Positions 60,630 to 64,000 of a stretch of 64,000 nucleotides of DNA are shown here, piece by piece. This stretch comes from Opitutaceae bacterium (GTDB lineage: Bacteria; Verrucomicrobiota; Verrucomicrobiia; Opitutales; Opitutaceae). Both the position numbers and the translations under genes were made by a program. The stretch lies in NCBI GenBank assembly GCA_016794625.1, contig JAEUGY010000042.1, positions 62,001 through 126,000 of the forward strand. The letters are read 5' to 3'. The notes beneath the pieces were generated by a model. It had not been told where the DNA came from. It saw only the letters and a list, made by a program, of their open reading frames with translations, and made no database searches. Within the stretch, counting starts at the first letter, position 1, and the number at the start of each line of letters is the position of its first letter.

Positions 60630-63566
60630 ATGCCCCCCTTTTCCGTCCGATTTCGCGCCCTTTGCGGGTGGCTGGTTGTGCTTGGCCTGGCCGGCATGGT
60701 CCGAGGCCAGAGCGTGCCGTCCGGCGGTGTTCGGCTGATCGCGCCGGCTGATCTGGCCGTTCAGGGAAACTTCTGGCAAGGATCCACCACGGGCGGGGCG
60801 GTGGCGTCGCGTGCGATCGTGCCGGTGACCGGTCAGACGTTCACGCAGGCGGCGCGGGTGTCGGTGGTCCGGCCCACCGGTGACTTCTGGGCGAGTGCGA
60901 TCAGCGCTCCGAGCACGCAGGCGCTGGAACAGGGTGACGTGGTGCTGATCCATCTGTTCATCCGGGCGATCGAAACCCAGGATGAAACCGGGTCGGTATT
61001 CATGCAGGTGTATGCGGAGGGTCCGGCTCCGGCCTACTCCAAGTCCCTCTCGCAACAGATCTCGGCCGGGCTGGAATGGCGCGAGTACTTCCTCCCGTTT
61101 GCCATGGCCGGAGGTTTTCCCGCCGGGCAGTTCACCTTCAATCTGGGATTTGGCGCCTCGAGTCGGCCGCAGGTGATCGAGGTCGGGGGTGTTGAGGTGC
61201 TCGGTTATGGCAAGACCCGCACGCTCGCTGAAATGCCGCGCACGTCCTTTACCTATGAAGGCCGCGCCCTCGATGCACCTTGGCGGAAGGCGGCACAGGA
61301 CCGGATCGAGCGCATGCGCAAGGCAACCTACCGGGTGCGGGTAGTCAATACGGCCGGCGTTCCGGTGCCCGATGCCCGGGTCCGCGTGCGGCTCGACCGC
61401 CACGCCTTCGGTTTTGGCACCGCCTTCGTGGCGGCCCGTGTCGTGAACCAGACCACCTCCGACAATCGCACGTACCTGCAGAAACTGACCGAGCTGTTTC
61501 ACGCCGCCAGCACCGAGAACGACCTCAAGTGGCCGCCCTGGGAGGGTGACTGGGGATCAAGTTATTCACGTCCGCAAACGCTGGCCGCGCTGCAAACGCT
61601 GAAGCAGCAGGGTCTGGCGTTGCGTGGTCATGTGCTGGTCTGGCCCTCGGAACGCAATCTGCCCAATTCGATCAAGGCCCTGCTCCCGACGCGCGATCCT
61701 TCCGTGCCGGCCAAGGTGCTGGCGCACATCGATGACGTGGTCACCGCGACGAAGGATCTGCTGGGCGAGTGGGATGTATTGAACGAGCCCTACGACAATC
61801 ACGATCTGATGGACTTCTACGGTTCATTGGTGATGGCGGACTGGTTCCGGCGCGCCCACGAGCGCCACCCGGCGGCGCGGCTCTACATCAACGACTATTC
61901 CATCCTGTCTGGTGGGGGACTCAATGTGGCGCATCAAAACCACTACGAGCAGACGATTCGGACCATCCTCAACGCCGGTGCGCCGCTCCATGGCATCGGG
62001 TTCCAGGGTCACTTTGAGGGAGCGCCGACCGGCATGCAGAAGGTCTGGTCGCTGCTGGAGCGCTACTCGGGCGCGTTCCCCGGGGTGGTGTTCAAGATCA
62101 CCGAGTTCGACGTCGACACCGAGGACGAGGCCTTGCAGGCCGACTACACCCGCGACCTGCTCACGCTTGTGTTCAGCCATCCGCAGGCGGCGGGGTTTCA
62201 GGTCTGGGGCTTCTGGGAGGGATCGCACTGGCGGCCGAGGGCGGCGATGTACCGGCGCGACTGGACCGAGAAGCCCAACGGCAAGGTCTGGCGCGAATTG
62301 ATCAACGGCACCTGGCGCACCGATGACACCCGCGTGAGCGAACGCGACGGCACGGTCTCCGGCCGCGGTTTTCTCGGCACCTACACGGTCGAAGTCGAGG
62401 CCGGTGGAAAAACCGTCAAGACGCCCCTCCAGCTCGGGACCTCCGGCGGACAGATCGACGTGGTCATCGATGTGGCGATGAACCCCGCGCCTCGCGTGGT
62501 GCAGGAACCTTTGGGGTTGAGCGTGGCGCCGGGTGAGTCGGCCACCCTGCGGGTCGAGGTGGCCGGGGATCCGGCACCGACCGTGACGTGGTATCGCGAG
62601 GGCGTGGCGCTCGGACGCACCGGCCCGGAGCTGGTGCTCAGTCCGACGCCGGGACCGGTCGCGGGGTCGTACGCAGCGGAAGTGTCCAATCGCCACGGTG
62701 TCGTCTGGTCGCGCACCGCCCGGGTGGCGGTCCGTACCTCCGGCGGGAAACCGGGCTCGTTGATCAACCTGTCGTCCCGCGGGCTCGTGCGTCCCGGAGA
62801 CAGCGTGATGATCGCGGGTTTTGTGCTCGAAGGCACGGGCAAGAAGGCCGTGCTCATCCGTGCAATCGGTCCACGCCTTGCGCAGTTTGGTGTGCCGGGC
62901 ACGCTGGCGGATCCGCGTCTCCGGATCTTCCGGGCGGGCAGTCCCACGCCTCTTGCGGAGAACGACACCTGGTCGTCCGCCCTCGCGCCCCGGTTTGCGG
63001 AGGTGGGAGCCTTTTCCCTGGAGGGCGACACGGGCTCGGCCGCCCTCTGGCTTGAACTCGACCCCGGGGCCTACACCGCGCAACTCGACGGTGCGGACGG
63101 AGGCAGTGGGGTGGCGCTGATCGAAGTGTATGATGCCGGAACCGGGCGGGCCCTGGAGCTGAAGAACCTCTCCACCCGCGCCGTGGCCGGAGCGGGCGAG
63201 ACGGTGCTGATCGCTGGCCTCGTGGTGACCGGCGATGCGCCGGTCCAGGTGCTTCTGCGTGGCATAGGCCCGGGCCTCGCCAACTTTGGCGTGGCGGGTG
63301 TGTTGTCCGACCCCGTGCTGCGCATTTTCGAAAGCCTGCCCCAGGGCGGTTCCCGGTTGCTCGCGGTCAATGATGACTGGGGTCTGACTCCGTCGGTGGC
63401 CTCTCTGCGCACGGCGTCGGCCACGGCGGGCGCCTTTGCGGTCGACGATTGGGGTCGCGATGCGAGTCTTCTCCTCTTTCTTGAGCCCGGTGCCTACACT
63501 GTTCACCTGGCCGGAGCCGGCTCCACCGCGGGAGTCGCCCTGCTTGAAGCCTATGCCTTGCCCTGA
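60630..63566 (+). CDS. GH10 endo-xylanase with N-terminal binding domain, Ig-like domain and two C-terminal repeats
   Basis: Exported xylanase, 978 residues. Signal peptide about 1-26 (LCGWLVVLGLAGMVRGQ). A beta-sandwich (about 35-195) resembling carbohydrate-binding modules comes first. The GH10 barrel (about 200-560) has RGHVLVWPSE, GEWDVLNEP with acid/base Glu 386 and FKITEFDVD with nucleophile Glu 492; QVWGFWEGSHWRP closes it. An Ig-like domain (about 618-702; TWYREGVALG) and two copies of the repeat module (about 710-835 and 840-978) follow. It ends ...VALLEAYALP, as the other module proteins do. The leader before ATG 60630 is pyrimidine-rich. The downstream FG-GAP lipoprotein gene overlaps by 14 bp. 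Confidence 0.93.
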   Translation: MPPFSVRFRALCGWLVVLGLAGMVRGQSVPSGGVRLIAPADLAVQGNFWQGSTTGGAVASRAIVPVTGQTFTQAARVSVVRPTGDFWASAISAPSTQALEQGDVVLIHLFIRAIETQDETGSVFMQVYAEGPAPAYSKSLSQQISAGLEWREYFLPFAMAGGFPAGQFTFNLGFGASSRPQVIEVGGVEVLGYGKTRTLAEMPRTSFTYEGRALDAPWRKAAQDRIERMRKATYRVRVVNTAGVPVPDARVRVRLDRHAFGFGTAFVAARVVNQTTSDNRTYLQKLTELFHAASTENDLKWPPWEGDWGSSYSRPQTLAALQTLKQQGLALRGHVLVWPSERNLPNSIKALLPTRDPSVPAKVLAHIDDVVTATKDLLGEWDVLNEPYDNHDLMDFYGSLVMADWFRRAHERHPAARLYINDYSILSGGGLNVAHQNHYEQTIRTILNAGAPLHGIGFQGHFEGAPTGMQKVWSLLERYSGAFPGVVFKITEFDVDTEDEALQADYTRDLLTLVFSHPQAAGFQVWGFWEGSHWRPRAAMYRRDWTEKPNGKVWRELINGTWRTDDTRVSERDGTVSGRGFLGTYTVEVEAGGKTVKTPLQLGTSGGQIDVVIDVAMNPAPRVVQEPLGLSVAPGESATLRVEVAGDPAPTVTWYREGVALGRTGPELVLSPTPGPVAGSYAAEVSNRHGVVWSRTARVAVRTSGGKPGSLINLSSRGLVRPGDSVMIAGFVLEGTGKKAVLIRAIGPRLAQFGVPGTLADPRLRIFRAGSPTPLAENDTWSSALAPRFAEVGAFSLEGDTGSAALWLELDPGAYTAQLDGADGGSGVALIEVYDAGTGRALELKNLSTRAVAGAGETVLIAGLVVTGDAPVQVLLRGIGPGLANFGVAGVLSDPVLRIFESLPQGGSRLLAVNDDWGLTPSVASLRTASATAGAFAVDDWGRDASLLLFLEPGAYTVHLAGAGSTAGVALLEAYALP

Positions 63567-64000
63567 GCCTGCGCGATCGCCCCAAGTCCACGCGTGCGGA
63601 GCGGGCGCTGGTCCGGATACCCGGGCCGCGGGCTCGCCTTGGCGCCTCCACCTCTGGATGGCTGGCGCTCTGCTCGCTTTCGGGGCCGCGGGATGCGGGC
63701 CGTCCGGTGACTCGGCGACGAGCCCGCGCGCGTCATCGTCGTCCACACCCGCAGCGGCGCCCCGCGCCCCGGTGGAGCTGGCTTATGAGTCGCAGCCCAT
63801 CGGGCTGCCTCTGCCTGCACGGCCGGTGATTCCTCACCTCACGATTGCAGACCTCGATGCCGACGGGTTGGAGGATGTGATAGTCTGTGATGGCGTCACG
63901 CAGCGGATCGGCTGGATCCGGCAGTCGCCCCGCGGGGTGTTCACGGAAACCGCGATCGGCGATCCGGTGCCAGGCCCGGCTCACGTGTCCGTGTGCGATT
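63553..64000 (+). CDS. FG-GAP repeat lipoprotein, N-terminal part (cut by window edge)
   Basis: A gene that starts inside the GH10 end and runs off the right edge; 149 codons are visible. From the ATG at 63553 a Pro/Ala-rich head leads to LHLWMAGALLAFGAAGC, a lipoprotein signal with Cys at the cleavage point; an ATG at 63658 would give a minimal signal. HLTIADLDADGLEDVIVCDG is the first FG-GAP-type loop. So it belongs to the FG-GAP/VCBS group, like the gene at 54385. The overlap with the xylanase gene indicates co-translation. Confidence 0.75.
   Translation, partial: MPCPEPARSPQVHACGAGAGPDTRAAGSPWRLHLWMAGALLAFGAAGCGPSGDSATSPRASSSSTPAAAPRAPVELAYESQPIGLPLPARPVIPHLTIADLDADGLEDVIVCDGVTQRIGWIRQSPRGVFTETAIGDPVPGPAHVSVCD

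Noticed and set aside
61824..63746. 640-codon antisense frame over the GH10 gene end
   Set aside because: GH10 catalytic motifs and repeat module lie on the plus strand. The antisense product is His/Arg-rich without recognisable structure.
1..64000. tRNA/rRNA genes, CRISPR arrays, insertion sequences, prophage
   Set aside because: No cloverleaf, rRNA core, regularly spaced repeat-spacer array, transposase or integrase was seen; the only tandem array is the 7-bp repeat, which has no spacers.

Overview
This high-GC window looks chromosomal and most resembles plant-polysaccharide-degrading Verrucomicrobiota of the Opitutaceae type. That is inferred from protein styles, not from a marker gene: many secreted glycoside hydrolases, a TonB receptor without SusD, Ig-plus-repeat C-terminal modules, FG-GAP/UnbV proteins, and pyrimidine-rich leaders instead of Shine-Dalgarno sites. 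I see no rRNA, tRNA, CRISPR array, transposase or phage gene.

1-10.8 kb is mostly housekeeping: the N-terminal part of ftsK (minus strand, running off the left edge), manA, a small AsmA-like membrane protein, grpE, dnaJ and psd on the plus strand, then a lipase-like hydrolase, a Tat-exported NHL beta-propeller and an Ig-repeat secreted protein on the minus strand. 10.9-13.1 kb is an ECF sigma module: sigma factor, two small exported proteins and a zinc-finger anti-sigma factor, with two candidate ECF promoters.

13.4-35.6 kb is the most interesting part. Two paralogous AraC regulators (13473-14345 and 22701-23564) each face a plus-strand operon. The first operon encodes a COG2407 aldose isomerase, a two-subunit transketolase and an FGGY kinase, followed by a TonB-dependent receptor. 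The second encodes a GH127 beta-L-arabinofuranosidase, an MFS transporter, a GH78 alpha-L-rhamnosidase, an acid-sugar dehydratase-like enolase-superfamily enzyme, a RuBisCO-like protein, a DUF1537 sugar-acid kinase, an Asp/Glu racemase-like protein and a BASS-family transporter. Isomerase/kinase/split transketolase, and RuBisCO-like protein/DUF1537 kinase, are the gene sets known from two different D-apiose routes. A short motif recurs in the promoter regions. I read the locus as a candidate two-armed pathway for apiose or another branched sugar from rhamnogalacturonan-II-like pectin. The assignment is inference.

35.6-43.8 kb adds a GH95 enzyme translationally coupled to a beta-propeller glycosidase, a GH-A clan glycosidase and two unknown exported proteins. 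43.9-51.3 kb is a beta-mannan module: GH26 mannanase, GPH sugar symporter and AGE-family (cellobiose/mannobiose) 2-epimerase in one operon, plus an exported TIM-barrel protein and a XylR-like regulator.

51.4-64 kb holds a large GT-C-like membrane protein, a giant FG-GAP/UnbV protein, a lipoprotein solute-binding protein, a GH10 xylanase and the start of an FG-GAP lipoprotein. Its gaps carry a 7-bp tandem array and REP-like repeats.
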